Assembly: GCF_964340395.1 (NCBI RefSeq)
Contig: NC_135562.1
Span: 22,139,218-22,203,217, forward strand
From: Glandiceps talaboti
Taxonomy: Eukaryota > Hemichordata > Enteropneusta > Spengelidae
Direction: 5' to 3'
Length of the DNA stretch: 64,000 bases
The position numbers and the translations under genes are program-made. The notes under the pieces are model-generated. The model was not told where the DNA came from. It saw nothing but the letters and a program-made list of their open reading frames with translations, and made no database searches. Shown here piece after piece: positions 36,956-50,050 of this stretch (the first letter of the stretch is position 1; every line of letters begins with the position of its first letter).

Positions 36956-39403
36956 ATGGATGCAATTACGATATATGCCTATGCTTTTCCAGAGTTTTTG
37001 AAATATTTTTTATCTGGTTTTTAGTGCGGGGCCAAGTTTGGGTTAGCAATGCCTTAGTAACCCCTGTTGTTATAGAAATGGTAATGTAACGACTTTTGTA
37101 TGGATTATTGTATTGTACTTGCATGTAGAGTATTTTATAAAAGTCTGATATTAAACAATATGGTTGCACCTTGTCAACGATGTCTGTTTGTGTGTGAAGC
37201 CCATGGGTGTAAGTAAACGCAATAGATTACTTTGGTGAGATCACTTTTGACAAGTTTAGAAAGACACAAACTAAAACTATTATAATAATTGTATATATTG
37301 TGACATGACATATCAATGTCCATAGCTTAATTTGATCTAGTCAATCTATGAATGGACATTGATATGATTACACACACAATACAGTGTATGTATCAATCAA
37401 ATACAACTTTTGATTCAGTGTTGACTCCATATGTATGTGGTAGAGACTCAGTGTTGACACACTCTTCAGTACAACATGGCTAGTGATGTTACCCCAGGCT
37501 GTAAAAACTGATCACTCCCTTTACTTGATCTCGTCAATCTATGAATGGACATGAATATGACTACACACACAACACAATGTATGTATCAATCAAATACAAC
37601 TTCAAGTGTGCATGGTAAAGACTTTTTTCTATTTATTTCACCAGAAATTGTACAAAGGGTACATAACAGAAAAAATGAGGAGCAGGAAAAGCAAATAAGT
37701 CAATAAGTTACAAGTTCTGACAAAATTACTTCCAGCTAATAATTACACTAAAACTAAAAGAAAATGAAAAAAGAAGAGCAAAATATTCCTGGTGAGGACC
37801 ATGGATATAGTCCACTGAGTTGACACTATCATCATTACAATGTGGTTTCATCACTAAGACAACATTATCATGTATAATGTACATACATGTATCTGTAATA
37901 AACTACAAATAAAATGTTTTTTGTTTGTCCACCTTAATCTTGTCAAATGTATGGGTGCCACACTTGTATTATAGTCACTGTACACTCAACTGAATTTGCA
38001 TATTTTGGAATATACAGTTAGTTTGTTTGTAAACCGCCCTCCCTCCTTGATTTTCCAATCTCAGGGTGATGTCAAACACAGAATTTAATTTGCGCAGCCT
38101 AACATCTTTTCAGTCCCCAAAGAGCACCAGCTAGAGGAGACTATTATATTGGGTGCCGTGTGTGTGTCCCATCAATGCGCTCACGCTCATAACTCTGGTA
38201 TGCACCAATTGATTTCAACCAAACTTGACACAAAGGTATTATACTATGTGAGTCATGTGCACATCACTTTGTTTTGCAACTGATAAATTATGGCCGAATG
38301 GTGACTATATTTGTAAAAGTTCATAATATGCATTATAACCTTGGAGATGTAATGAAGGAACACTTTTCAAGTGCCTATGCCCATATTATCTAATAGTGAA
38401 TCTTCTATTAAAATATCTTAAAAACATAAGTTAAAATGCTGTTGGATATGGAGAAGAGAAGAACTCCTGGCCAAGACTCGGTGATTGGGACTTGATCCCA
38501 CCGCTGCCACCACATTGACAGTTTTAAAGGCAAGGGGTTGTTTCCCACTACCATGGTAATGTTTGTGATGACAGTGCATTAATCAATACTCGTGTTTGGA
38601 CCTAATTGACTGAGCTGAGGGAAGGCTAAAACTGCCAAAGACTAAATGGGCACATTCCCTACATTGTCAGGACCGAGTCAACATTATCTCTACTCCAGAA
38701 CATTCTCCTTAATATTAAATATAATATCTTGTCTACCACACAGCGTGTATACAGTATTAACATCCCGTTGAAATCAATCAATATGGCTGCCATATTGAAG
38801 ACCATCATATCCTTTAGTACCCTTATTTGCTCTATGTACAGTTTCCCATTTATAGACAATATCATTTTAAAAAGTAAATAAATATCTCATAATGAAGGGA
38901 TTTCATCAATTTGAAACTGTGTATTTATTTATTTATTACACGGTCCACAATATCGTATCGATAATCAATACCAGAGCAACGCCGTTAAATTTCTCTGTAT
39001 ATCTGCCTAAGCCTATCACTGTTTCTGTCTACCTAACCTCCCGTCTCATCATTTGTAAAAAATTACAGACCTTGTGAATCTCATTAAAACCGGGATAAGG
39101 GTCCGGTCAGTTTTATCCAGCCGGGGGGGGGGGATTCTTAAATCAGGCTGAGAGAAAGTCACTGACCCCACTATCTGTAAAACCAAAAACAGGCTGAACC
39201 CTATCACTTAATTCTAAAACATGATGATCCCACCCACCCCCCCCCACCCCCCCACCCCCATATATAATATTCACATGACAGTTTTTTTTATCGTGACTCG
39301 GTGTGGACTGCTTGACTCTCATGCATCTACTTTATAAGATCCTGGGTTAGCACTATCATAATTATAATTATTGACGACACAGGGTAAATATATTCTAAAA
39401 GGA
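36956..39403. other. Intergenic sequence with an old tandem duplication and an element-like segment
   Basis: Segments near 37320-37410 and 37520-37605 share AGTCAATCTATGAATGGACA-like words and GTATGTATCAATCAAATACA, a diverged duplication. Bases 38118-38490 carry CCCCAAAGAGCACC, CATAACTCTGG and CAACCAAACTTGACACAAAG, the same word set as the element at 22.9 kb. C-runs lie near 39237-39257. No exon is supported. Confidence 0.5.
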
Positions 39404-40000
39404 GTTCAATAGCATATCTTGACTGAAAGGTAGGGGAAAGCTTGAGAAGGGAGTATGTGCATCTCTTATAGGGTCCTAGGGGTCTCCCCGTAGAAGCCCT
39501 GGAGGTATTTTACCCTGAACAGTCAATGTTGAGGCTATTCAGACCCTTTCAGACAAATAATTTTCAAGCTTTACAAGACAGCACCAACATGTAAATAGCA
39601 ACTACATAGGGTTGAAATACTTTTGAAATATACTTTGATAGCATCTTGACAGTTAGGCTGTCGACAGTTACTCGCGCCTTTTTTTCCTACGTCTTATCTA
39701 AACTCCGATCCGGCGCAACACTACTATAGTAGTATTGCGTCGGGTCGGAGCGTGGCAACGACTTAAGCTTAGATAAAACGTAGGGAAAAAGGCGCAAGCG
39801 ACTGTCGACAGTCTACTTGACAGTAAGAGGGGAAGAGCTTGACATTGGGATATGTCCACCTTATGTAGAGGGTCCGAGGGGTCTCCCTCTAGAAGCCCTG
39901 GAATATTTTTACTCTTGAAGCCAATATTTAGGTTATTCAGACACTTTCAAGCAATAACTTAATCCATGCTTTAGGTGAAATCATGAAATGAATCTCTCAA
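39404..40000. repeat. Roughly 240-bp satellite units, locus 1
   Basis: Two units share TACTTTGATAGCATCTTGAC, GGTCTCCC, AGAAGCCCTGGA and GCTATTCAGACCCTTTCA-like words. The first is separated from the second by the MITE at 39654-39815. Related units occur at 44937-45790. Confidence 0.7.
39654..39815. mobile_element. 162-bp MITE with 9-bp target duplication
   Basis: The ends are TAGGCTGTCGACAGTTACTC and the inverse of TAGACTGTCGACAGTCGCTT. Arms of about 45 bases match with some mismatches, and the centre is palindromic (ACTACTATAGTAGT). CTTGACAGT flanks both sides (39645-39653, 39816-39824). Related satellite units at about 44970 have the same sequence without the insertion (ATCTTATCAGTAAGAGG), serving as an empty site. 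The 9-bp duplication suggests Mutator-like mobilisation. Confidence 0.88.
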
Positions 40001-40639
40001 GAACCAAAGTTTATGAAAATATGTTTATTTCCTGGAGTGGTGTTGGCCGTTAAATGATCAAAACTGTGGCAACTAAGGTGTTGTTTACAGAAATCAAACA
40101 AACAAACAAACAGACAGACAGACAGACAGACAAACAAACAAACAAACAAACAAACAATGACACACACAGGACAACTATAGAGAAAAAAATATACCAACAC
40201 ATAAAGATAACTTTATTAGATGTACAGTGCATTGTGGAAATTTATTGTAGTATTTGTTTCCATAGAAACACTGATATTATTGATTGCAATACATGCTGTA
40301 GTCTTTCTAATTTTGGATTTGATTTAGTATGTATAATTGTTTTCAAACTATATTGTTAGATAGGTTGATAAAGGTAAACCCTGGACACAATGACAGATTC
40401 AGCCACAGAGACAGCTGGATTAGTTTGGGTTTCTTTGATATTGCTAGCATATCCCATCCTTTGTCCAGAGTAGTCCAACCCTAAATGACACCAATGTTAC
40501 AAATCATTTGGGTACGACATTACTAATCACCTTAACAGTGAAAGTAAGTAAGTTTGTAGTGAACTTAATGTTATCTCCCTATAATTACATCCAGCCATCT
40601 GTCCATCCATCCATTCATCCATCTGTACAGATATGCACA
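40001..40639. other. Intergenic sequence with (AAAC)n/(CAGA)n tract
   Basis: An (AAAC)n, (AGAC)n, (AAAC)n tract lies at 40095-40156. No gene recognised. Confidence 0.6.
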
Positions 40640-40641
40640 CT

Positions 40642-40734
<93 letters not shown>

Positions 40735-40750
40735 AAACACACACTCACAC
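40640..40750. repeat. (CA)n microsatellite
   Basis: About 45 uninterrupted CA units, then interrupted CA-rich sequence to 40755. Confidence 0.97.
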
Positions 40751-41129
40751 ACGCACACAGAGGCATGCACTCATTATGTAACTTATTTAACTCATCAAAG
40801 CTTATGTATATAATCAAAGCTCTGACAGGACAGCATTTTTTCCAAGTGACAGTGTTTCTGCTACGTTTTTTCCGGTGCCTACGTACGGCCATATATAAAG
40901 ATATATATAAAAATTATAGCCCGAGAAAATCGTATTTTGAGGGACCTGTTCCAACAACATCCAAATTTGTATAATTGAAATTGTAAACTGATATTCTTGG
41001 GTACGAACTAACTTACTTACGTATCATTTGTACAAGGTACAATTACAGTTGCACACGTACACACCGTTACAGAATGCCTCCTGCAAGGAAAAACCTTTTT
41101 AAAAAATCGTTCGTTCCAACAGCCTATTT

Positions 41130-41300
41130 TAAACTCACTGTAAAGTCCTTTTAAACTCACTGTATGTATTTGTATATATTGTACTTGTGTAAATTGTTTG
41201 TAAATTGTGTTTTGAGCCGAAAGACAAATTTCCACATTCATATACGGATAATAAAGTTATTGAATTGAATTGAATTGTATTGAATTGAATTGAATTGAAC
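41130..41300 (+). mobile_element. 3' tail of a LINE or SINE with (GAATT)n end
   Basis: A TGTATATATTGTACTTGTGT to GAGCCGAAAGACAAATTTCC segment leads to GGATAATAAAGTTATTGAAT and a run of GAATT repeats. ATAATAAAGTTATTGAATTG with a pentanucleotide tail is a typical 3' end of CR1/Jockey-group LINEs. Only the last 150 bases or so are present. Confidence 0.6.
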
Positions 41301-41309
41301 AGACAGACA

Positions 41310-41379
<70 letters not shown>

Positions 41380-41398
41380 TAGACAGACAGACAGACAG
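41301..41398. repeat. (CAGG)n/(CAGA)n microsatellite
   Basis: Tetranucleotide tracts lie between the retroposon tail and repeat B copy 2. They are the complement type of the tract at 16.8 kb. Confidence 0.95.
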
Positions 41399-41402
41399 AG
41401 AA

Positions 41403-41946
41403 AAAACATTTATACACTGGAAACAATTGATGTGTTTACCACTTGACATGATCAGATATAGTGCTGGTCGCGAAGTTGAAATAGCCACCAAGAGTTTGCC
41501 GAGGATTGTGGGATATATAATCAATTTCCGTCATGCAGTCCTGCTTCCGTCAAGCAAAAAGAAAGTTTTGTCCTCGCATATTAATGTTTCGTCCCCAAAC
41601 ATTAATGTTGCATCCTGTGTTAAGTAAATCTCGTCGATAGGAAAAGGAGGTTGTATGGTGACAAATGTTGTTTCTGCAGTCAGAGTATAAGATTGTAATG
41701 GACTTAAATTCATATTCCGGCTTGACATTTAAATACTTTTTACACAAAGTTAGAGTTTTTTCATGAAAACTTGGTGTAGGATTAATAGTTTGCAATGAGG
41801 TATTTTAAGTCTTGTTAGAAAACTTTAGAAAAAACGGTTCTAATGTTTCAAACATTGCACCAACAATTAAACATTTTATCCCGCAACTTAAATGTTCTCA
41901 CTCGAAAATAAAGTTTTGGCCACACGAATAAAAATTTTCGTTTCGC
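41403..41946 (+). repeat. 0.55-kb dispersed repeat family B, copy 2 (inverted)
   Basis: Inverse orientation relative to 15346-15897. It keeps the same open stretch (MIRYSAGREVEIATKSL) with only a few substitutions. It starts after AAAAAA next to a (CAGA)n tract. The origin is unknown. Confidence 0.8.
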
Positions 41947-42792
41947 AAATTAATTTTCTGCTCTGTAAAAAGAATTTATTTGTCACAGAAATTGTAGTTT
42001 TTTGCTTTTTAATCAGAGTGGCTTTAAGCTTCGTATGGCTTACCTTTATCGTATATCTCCACTTCACAGAAGCTGAAGCGCTCTCCTAAATTGCCGTGTC
42101 AATTTGACATATCGTGCAATTAACGGGAAATGAATACACTGTGTAGACATCCAAAGACGTGAGATATCGTCTACAGTGATGTTGGCACAAAACGTGCAAT
42201 CTGTGTCATTGAGACATGTCTCAATAATCGTCCCTACCATACGTGCACGAACGCTTGGAATTAATAATTATGGACTGTGGCTATCTAATTATAATTACTA
42301 ATAAAACAAGCGACCTATCGGTCAGTATAGCTCCGCTGTTGTTTTTAATTTTATTTTTTATTTTGGTAACATGTAGAAGTGGTTCAGTTCTTCAGCTCTT
42401 CACTATGCAGTTTTGTTTAAGCGATGTAATAAAGTGGTTAGTGGGTTCATATGATGTCTCACTATAAAACACATTTTACACAGAAAGTTGGTAATGTATT
42501 GTACTTTTATACCATAGTCACCATTTTATTAAAAAAATCTACTGTTATGAAAAATTACATAAAATCGCAGAAAAATAATGACTGGGAAATGCACACAAGA
42601 AAAAGAAAAAAAGAGGATTTTGAGGTTGGCTATAAATAATTCCAGTGTCTTACAGCTTTAATCCTGGAAAATTTTAATGATGAATGAAATAAACTAGGGA
42701 TCTAAAATAATTTTGAGGCAATTCGAATTTCAATTTTCTAACAAATTTACCAAGTCAACAACATTCAACTTGTACTAGTTGTAGCAGACATA
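41947..42792. other. AT-rich intergenic sequence
   Basis: No exon or repeat boundary recognised between the two dispersed repeats. Confidence 0.5.
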
Positions 42793-44618
42793 ACATCGTC
42801 TGATATTTTAATTTACGGAGTTTCTTGTGACCGGCGCAGACTCGGCCAATTTTTTTCATCATTCCATTGTATTTAAACCTTGTCCTCGACATTTCGCAAT
42901 ATTTATAATTCTCAACAAAATACCTCAACATGCCTCACCTCGCTCGTACTCAAAGCAGTCCCGGTATGATCACTGACTAGCCGTGCTTGCATACGGAGTA
43001 ATCCGTGACTCGATTCTGACAATTGTCCCTACTATTTGTTTAGAGTCAAGTCAGCAATATAGACTCGTGCACCGCCTGTCGTATGTAAGCAGGGCTAACC
43101 ACTGGCATGACCAGAGAGAACCTTTTCGGATTTACATGTAAAACGGGGAAAGATACGAAAAACATAATGCAAAGTCTGAAGCCAAATTAAAGTTGTAATA
43201 ATTTTAATTATTTTTACTTGCCAAATATTTTCATTTAGGAAATGGCAAGACACGTTCATGTCGTTTAACTTTACATGTAAACTGTCGGCTAATAAACAAA
43301 GTTTGGTCGATTCACAGTCGGCAGTGAGACTGCTCTTGCATAACTTCAACCGCATGCCTAGGCATGCCTTCCTTACGCGAGTTGTCTTCATTCTGGTTCA
43401 CTGTCACTCCAAATTGCACGACAATATAGAATTAATCACAAGTTACATGTTATCTGAAAACATCAAACTTTTATAGTGGGTCTGAAGTGTGATTTTAGTG
43501 AGTACCAAGAACTCCCGTATTGTTGCTGTGGAAAATCGCCTGGTCAAACGAGGTCAGCTTCAGCTTCCTGGTCAAATAAGTAGTTTTCTACCGAAAATTC
43601 TTGAACGGAGCGTTACACAACGATCCTACTAAATTTACTTGCCATAGTTATTTAAAACACCTTTTTGTGCAATTTGTAAAACTTTCCGGTCCGTATTATA
43701 TTAAGGAAACTATGAGCAAAAAACCGGGTCGAAATTTCAGGGCCTCAAGTATACATCCCGAATTCGTCGGAAAATTGGTATTCCTAAATGTAATTCCAAA
43801 ATTTGTTTTGCTGGTACGAAAGAAGAGATGTCAGTTGAGGTTTAGGTGTTTACAATATCTAAAATGGTGGGCTCTAGTGAAAGTTACGGCGAATTGAAAA
43901 TACCCAAAAATAAGACCCATGAGCAGCCATTCAAAGTGTAATCGTTGCAATCTGAAGGATAGATGTATGCAAATGAGGATGTTGCGGACTGGCTGATTAT
44001 GTAGAAGGGGTACAGAATTTGGATTTGAAGTTTACAACCCTGTTTCGAACAAACGCTTGTCATTTGGGCGCACAATGCGTAGAATTATGACTATAGCACA
44101 TATTACATTGCTTGTTTGACGTCAATAGTGTCTTTTGAAAAGTGGCAGTTTACTTAAAGTCTCGTCGACTGATTTCCAATATGGCGTCGGTCATAATGCT
44201 CATTAACATATAAAAAAAAATTTCAAATTACAAAAAAAAAAATCATCAAAAATAGAAAAGAAGACGTGCTGACTTGAAATTAACAAATCTGAGTAAGCTA
44301 CCCTCTGTGCATCAACACAACAGATATCAAAACAAACTGACAAGTAGTATTTGAAGAGATGATGAAAATATCATTTTTGAAAAAAAAATCATAAAAAATT
44401 GAAAATTGCACAGATCAACTTGGCATGAACAAATCTGAATAGCCTCCCCCAGGGAACATGCACACCAAATATCGAAGTATTCTGGCCGTTACTTTAAGAG
44501 AAGATGATGAAAATAATAAAAGTTGACGGACACCTATGATTCACCTATACCTCTATATTCTATACCCACCTATACCTAAAGCTATGCTTTCAGCTTTCGC
44601 TGACAGCGGAGCTAATAA
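42793..44618 (+). repeat. 1.8-kb dispersed repeat family A, copy 2
   Basis: Same ends and order as copy 1 at 7704-9512, differing by scattered substitutions and small indels. It lacks any equivalent of 7563-7703. No coding capacity is recognised. Confidence 0.85.
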
Positions 44619-44936
44619 AGAGAGTTGTCACATCCTGAGATTGAACAATTCAGGACAAGGAATGAATGAGTGGTCAATGACTAAAATTCTGGGATGTTAT
44701 GATTGATCGGTCCGCAGTTTAGAAGTACTGATCAACATAATGTTTTTGTCTCGTTATCAACAGCTTTACTTTCAGTCCACGCATAAAATTGAGTGTGCAT
44801 ACGTACGTGCATGCGTGTATGTATGTTGTGCGTTTGTGTTTGTGTGTGTGTGTGTGTGGGGGGGGGGGTTCAATGTATGTGTGTGTACATGTGTGTAGGT
44901 AGGTAGGTATATTTCAGATATAATATTTGTATTCAT
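44619..44936. other. Intergenic sequence with GT-rich and (GTAG)n tracts
   Basis: GT repeats with a G run at 44850-44868 and GTAGGTAGGTAG near 44896. No gene. Confidence 0.6.
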
Positions 44937-45850
44937 AAAGTTTGAAATATTTTTGAATTATACTTTGATAGCATCTTATCAGTAAGAGGGAAGAGCTTGA
45001 GACTGGGATGTCTACACCTCATGTAGTGGGGGGGGGGGGATCCTAGGGGGTCTCCCCATAGAAGCCCTGGAGGTTTTTTACTCTGAAAAGTCAATTTTGA
45101 GACTATTCAGACCCTTTCAGACAATAATTTCCAAGCTTTACAAGACAGCACCAACATCACATGTAAAAAGCAGCTACATACCGGTAGGGTTGAAATACTT
45201 TTGAAATATACTTTGATAGCATCTTGTCCACCTCATGTGGGGGTCCGAGGGGGTCTCCCTCTAGAAAATTTGGAGGATTTTTATTCTTAAAGCCAATATT
45301 TAGGCTATTCAGACCCTTTCAAGTAATAACTTAATCCATGCTTTACAAGACAGCACCATCAAGTATCAGATACTATGCTTTATAACTTATATAGGGTTGA
45401 AATATGTTATTAAAAAGTTAAATAGCATCATTATATACATGTAGTAAAGGTCAGCACCTCTAATGGTAGTATCATTGGTAGGGAAGATTTGGAGTTGAAG
45501 GCAATTTTGACTATCTTGGCAAACATTTCACATCTTTAAAAGACAATAGCATCTCAAATTAGAATAGGGTGAAAATATCTAAGAAAATTTTAATACCATT
45601 ATGACAGTAAAAAGGTTGTTGGTGCATCTGATTGTTGGTTGAATGCATGAGTGACCTCTGATGGGGTTTAGGGAGTCCTTGGGGTTTACCCCTGGCAGAT
45701 CTGCAGTTTTTTGCTTCTATTAAGGCAATGTTGAGGTTATTCATAGCCTTTGAGCTAATATGTCCAAGCTTCGAAAAGCTAACGTAAATGTAAGTTTTCC
45801 AAGTCACATAAAAATGGGCCTCCATCACAGTCCAAAACACAATTACCCCC
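44937..45850. repeat. Roughly 240-bp satellite units, locus 2
   Basis: Two units close to those at 39.4-40.0 kb and one more diverged unit (about 45428-45790) carry TTTGATAGCATCTT, GGTCTCCC and AGAAGCCCTGGA-like words. The LINE follows immediately. Confidence 0.65.
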
Positions 45851-48800
45851 GTATTCGCAACCCAGGGTCTCGGCGGTTTACATGGATGAGAGGTGGGCCC
45901 TCCCCTGTGAGTAGTAGACTTGATTATTTTCTCATTTCTGACCATACGCAAACTATTACTGATTCGACAGACATTTGCCCTGTGTCATTTAGTGATCACT
46001 CAGCAGTTGTCCTCTCATTGGACTCGCGAGATTCGAAAAGGGGACCGTCCCACTGGAAATTAAATTGTAGCCTCTTGAACGATAGAGATTACCTAGATCA
46101 AATCAATTCAAATTTTCATGATTGGTGTGGTGAATATGCTGATATTCACAGTAAAAGCCTTCTATGGGATCTCCTTAAATACAGGATAAGGAATTTCACT
46201 ATCAAGTACAGTAAGCAAAAAGCTAAGGAGAGGCGAACTTGAAAAGAAACTAGAATATTTAGACATTTTATATAGCGACAACCCTTCATCCGAAACCGCT
46301 GAGCTCCTGAACAATGCTAAAATCGAGTTAGATTCACTATACGACTATGTCACCCAAGGGATAATTGTCCGCTCTAGAGCGATATGGGTGGAAATGGGTG
46401 AAAAGAGTACGAAATATTTTCTAGGCCTTGAAAAGAGTAATCAAACCAGGTCTCATATCCAGACAATCATTGGTAGTGATAGCGAGGTCAAACGGAACCA
46501 GTCAGAGATTCTTTCAGAATTGAAATCGTTTTATAGTAATCTGTATAGCAGTCATCATAGTCATTCTCAAAACCCCAGTAATCCTAATAATTTTATTTCT
46601 CAGTTGAATATTCCAAAACTTTCACAAGATGAACACAACAGTTTAGAAGGTCCGATTACCCTTGGGGAGGCATATAAACCCCTTATCTCTATGCCAAAAG
46701 GAAAATCACCTGGTAACGATGGCCTCCCGGTTGAATTTTATGTTAGTTTTTGGCACATTGTAGGACCGTATGTGGTAGATTCAATTAACCATGCTCATGA
46801 AAAAGGTTGTATGTCGACATCTCAGCGTCAAAGTATTATTACTCTCATAGAAAAAGTTGGTAAAGACAAACAATTCATTAAAAATTGGCGACCGATCTCA
46901 TTGATTAATATTGATGCCAAGATTGGGTCACGTTGCATTTCAAAAAGAATGGAAAAGATCCTACCAAATATTATTTCTCATACTCAATCGGCCTTTGTGA
47001 AAGGCAGAGACATCTCTGACTGTATCCGTTTGATTGAGGAAGTACTTGCGTGTACATCTGAGCTAAACATCCCAGGTATTTTAGTAGCAATAGATTTTGA
47101 AAAGGCTTTTGATTCTCGAGTGGAATTTTTTATTTGCCTGCTTAAACGCCTGTAATTTCGGACCATCCTTGATAAAGTGGGTTAGAACTTTTTACTCAGA
47201 TGTTGAGAGTTCAGTCATGAATAATGGATACACAACAGGATATTTCAAAATTGAAAGAGGAGTCCGTCAAGGAGATCCGCTATCCCCATCTCTCTTCATT
47301 TTAGCCTTAGAGGTCTTTTTGATTTCTCTAAGGGCTAACAAAAATATCAAAGGTATTCATTTGCGTAATACAGTTGTTACCGAGTGCGCTTTCGCCGATG
47401 ATCTAACCTGCTTTTGTTGGGGATGAGTCTTCCATAAAGCATCTTTTTGATTTACTTGATAGTTTTGGTAAAATTTCTGGTCTGAAAACGAACATTGAGA
47501 AAACCGAAGCCATTTGGCTTGGACCCTGGAAAAGTAGAGTAGACAAGCCCTTTGGTATAAAGTGTGCTTCAAAACCATTGACAATTGTAGGGGTTTACAT
47601 TTCACATGATACTCAATGGGCTACAACGTTGAATTATGCTAAGCCAATTGAAAGTTTGGAATCAACATTGCGTTTTTGGAAACAACGCAGTTTGTCATTA
47701 TTGGGGAAAATACAAATTGTAAAGAGTCTTGCTATCTCGAAATTAGTGTACGTTATGAGAATGTCATATGTCCCTAAAGAAATTCTTAACAGTATTAACA
47801 GCAACACATTTTAATTTATTTGGAATGGTCGAGACCGTATTTCAAGAAATGTGTTGATTTCAGAAATGGGCGATGGTAGTCTTAGAGCACCAGACATTCT
47901 TACAATGCACAAGACCTTCCGCATCATGTGGTTAAAACGATTCTTTGATCCCTCCATCACCCATCCTTGGAAAAAGCTTTTCCAAAGGCGCTTACAGTCT
48001 ATTGGAGGAAATTTTCTGTTTAATTGTCATTTTGGCATTAGTAACCTAGAGTTGAGTTTTTCAAACTTTTACAAAGAGGCACTCTCAGCCTGGGCAGATT
48101 TGTATGCTACTGATCCAAAGAATCTTGAAATCGGTCGTAAAATTTTATGGAACAACAATGACATTACTATAAATAATAAGTCTGTTTATTGTTCAGAAAT
48201 CCACACAAAGGGAATTATTTTTGTCAACGATCTGTTTGAAAACAATCGTCCACTTAAGGGCCCTTCTCTAATACATAAGTATGGCCTCTCTAGGCTAGAT
48301 TTTTTTCATGTGTCTCGACTTTTTACAGCTATACCTGCTCCATTGAAGGCAAATCTTTCAATGACTGCTTATAATAGGGTTAAGATAAGCGCGGATAATA
48401 ATTCAGTGCCCAATATTTATATAAATGATGAATGTATTGAAGCCTCCGAAATCGACCGTAAGGCTGTTAAGAAGGTCTTCATTGGCAAAAAGTTTCAACA
48501 GCATACAAGTGCAAATTACTTTATGAAGGATTTCCATATCTCTTTCTTCCAGTTATCAAAATATTACGTATTGCCCTTTAAAGTAGCGATTGACACAAAG
48601 TCCAGAGAGTTTCAGTATAAACTATTACACCGTATATTGTTCACAAACAGGGACTTGTTCAGAATGATTCCCCCTAAAGTGGATAATCCCGAGTGCACTT
48701 TTTGTCACGAAGAGGTGGAAACTTCGTATCATCTGTTTTTTCACTGTAGATTTTCCAAGGCCTTTTGGACATTATTTAAAGATACCTTCATGAAACAAGA

Positions 48801-49204
48801 GGATTTACACCTCTCACCCATCACCCTGCAACACGTGATGTTAGGGTCCTACCATTTCCCTATGGTTATTAACTTTTTGTTCCTTCTTGCAAAACAGTAC
48901 CTCTACAACTGTAAACTGCAATGTAAACTTCCAAACTTTTCTCTTCAGAGTGAAACAAGCTCGAAATGTACAAAAGCAAATTGCTGAAGACAAAGACAAG
49001 TTGGAAATTCATCTGACCAAATGGTCATTCCTTGAGGCATAAATTGAACATTGAACTTTGAACTTTGTATAATGTATTTTCATAAGATATTTAACTCTCG
49101 AGCAGTGTACTTTCTTTCTTTCATTGTCTGTTGTTTTGTTTTTTGTTCTGTTTTTTCTTGTTTTTTTTCTTCAAAACTTGAATAAAACAAAAACAAAAAA
49201 AAAC
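45851..49204 (+). mobile_element. L1/Tx1-like LINE, 5'-truncated and decayed
   Basis: It starts inside the endonuclease C-terminus (NPGSRRFTWMRGG, SRLDYFLISD, FSDHSAVVLS). Reverse transcriptase blocks follow: KGKSPGNDGLPVEFY, NWRPISLINIDAKI, QSAFVKGRDISDCIRL, IDFEKAFDS, GVRQGDPLSPSLFIL and FADDLTCF (the catalytic ADD core). Then comes LLGKIQIVKSLAISKLVY and a C-terminal zinc-knuckle region CTFCHEEVETSYHLFFHC. The reading frame is broken by single-base shifts near 46220, 47107 and 47420 and by a TAA at 47812-47814, so it is dead. Open sequence runs to TGA at 48985-48987, followed by a roughly 215-base 3' UTR, AATAAAAC and an A-rich tail. I found no clear target duplication. Most of the endonuclease and any ORF1 are missing. 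Confidence 0.92.
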
Positions 49205-50050
49205 AATCTATGAAGATTACATTACGAAACCTTCAAGTTCACCTTTGCCCCAAAGTGAAATATAAGTGAAGCATTGTGAAACAGCCAAGCATTTACATGA
49301 CATGTTCTGTAACTAGTGGGGTAGCTAGGTAATACATGTATATGTATATGTATAGTTATGTTTTAACTTTTACCTGAAGTAATATTAAAGAATTGATGTA
49401 AGAATCAGGGACAATAACAAATATGTACCACATTTCTGGCATAGCTATATGCTATTGTTGAAAGGGATTTTTTGATTCCATTACAATCCAAAACACAATG
49501 ACCCCCCTATCCACAATTTTCAAAACAACATGACCCCCCCCCCCAACTGCCAATTTCAAAACAGGGTGACCCCCCCCCCCCCAATCAATGGCAATCCAAA
49601 ATATATGCAGTCAAGAATTTAAAATTCTTTTAAAGCATCTTTCATAATATCAGTTACCATGGAAACTGCCAACTGTGAATTTGTGCAAGAGAATCCTCAG
49701 TTGCAACACCTGTTTTCTGGTAACCCAGATGTTACTCTAACCAAATATAATGGCGTATTAAAACTTTATGTAAAATCGGGCAACATTTTTTCAAAAATTT
49801 TGTTCTTACACCTAGAATACACCAAATTTTGTTTGGGTTTACTGCTTAGCTAGTTGTTTTTGAGAAAATAACAGAGACAGACAGACAGACAATATAACCA
49901 AAAAACTTCCCTTAACAGAAAGTAGACATGGATTATAAAACTTTGGAGGTGAAATGCATTTTATTGGCAAAATTGGAAAATACAATTTAGAATTGACAGG
50001 TAGCTATTCTTGATTTCAAACTACATCAGAGAAAATATGTAGAAATCATG
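49205..50050. other. Intergenic sequence with C-runs
   Basis: Two CAAAACACAATGACCCCCC-like lines lie near 49490-49585, echoing the bases just before the LINE (45835-45850). An open frame at 49659-49853 is unrecognised. No exon is supported. Confidence 0.5.

Noticed and set aside
49659-49853. 64-residue open frame METANCEFVQENPQL
   Set aside because: No family resemblance, splice signals or second copy; most likely chance.
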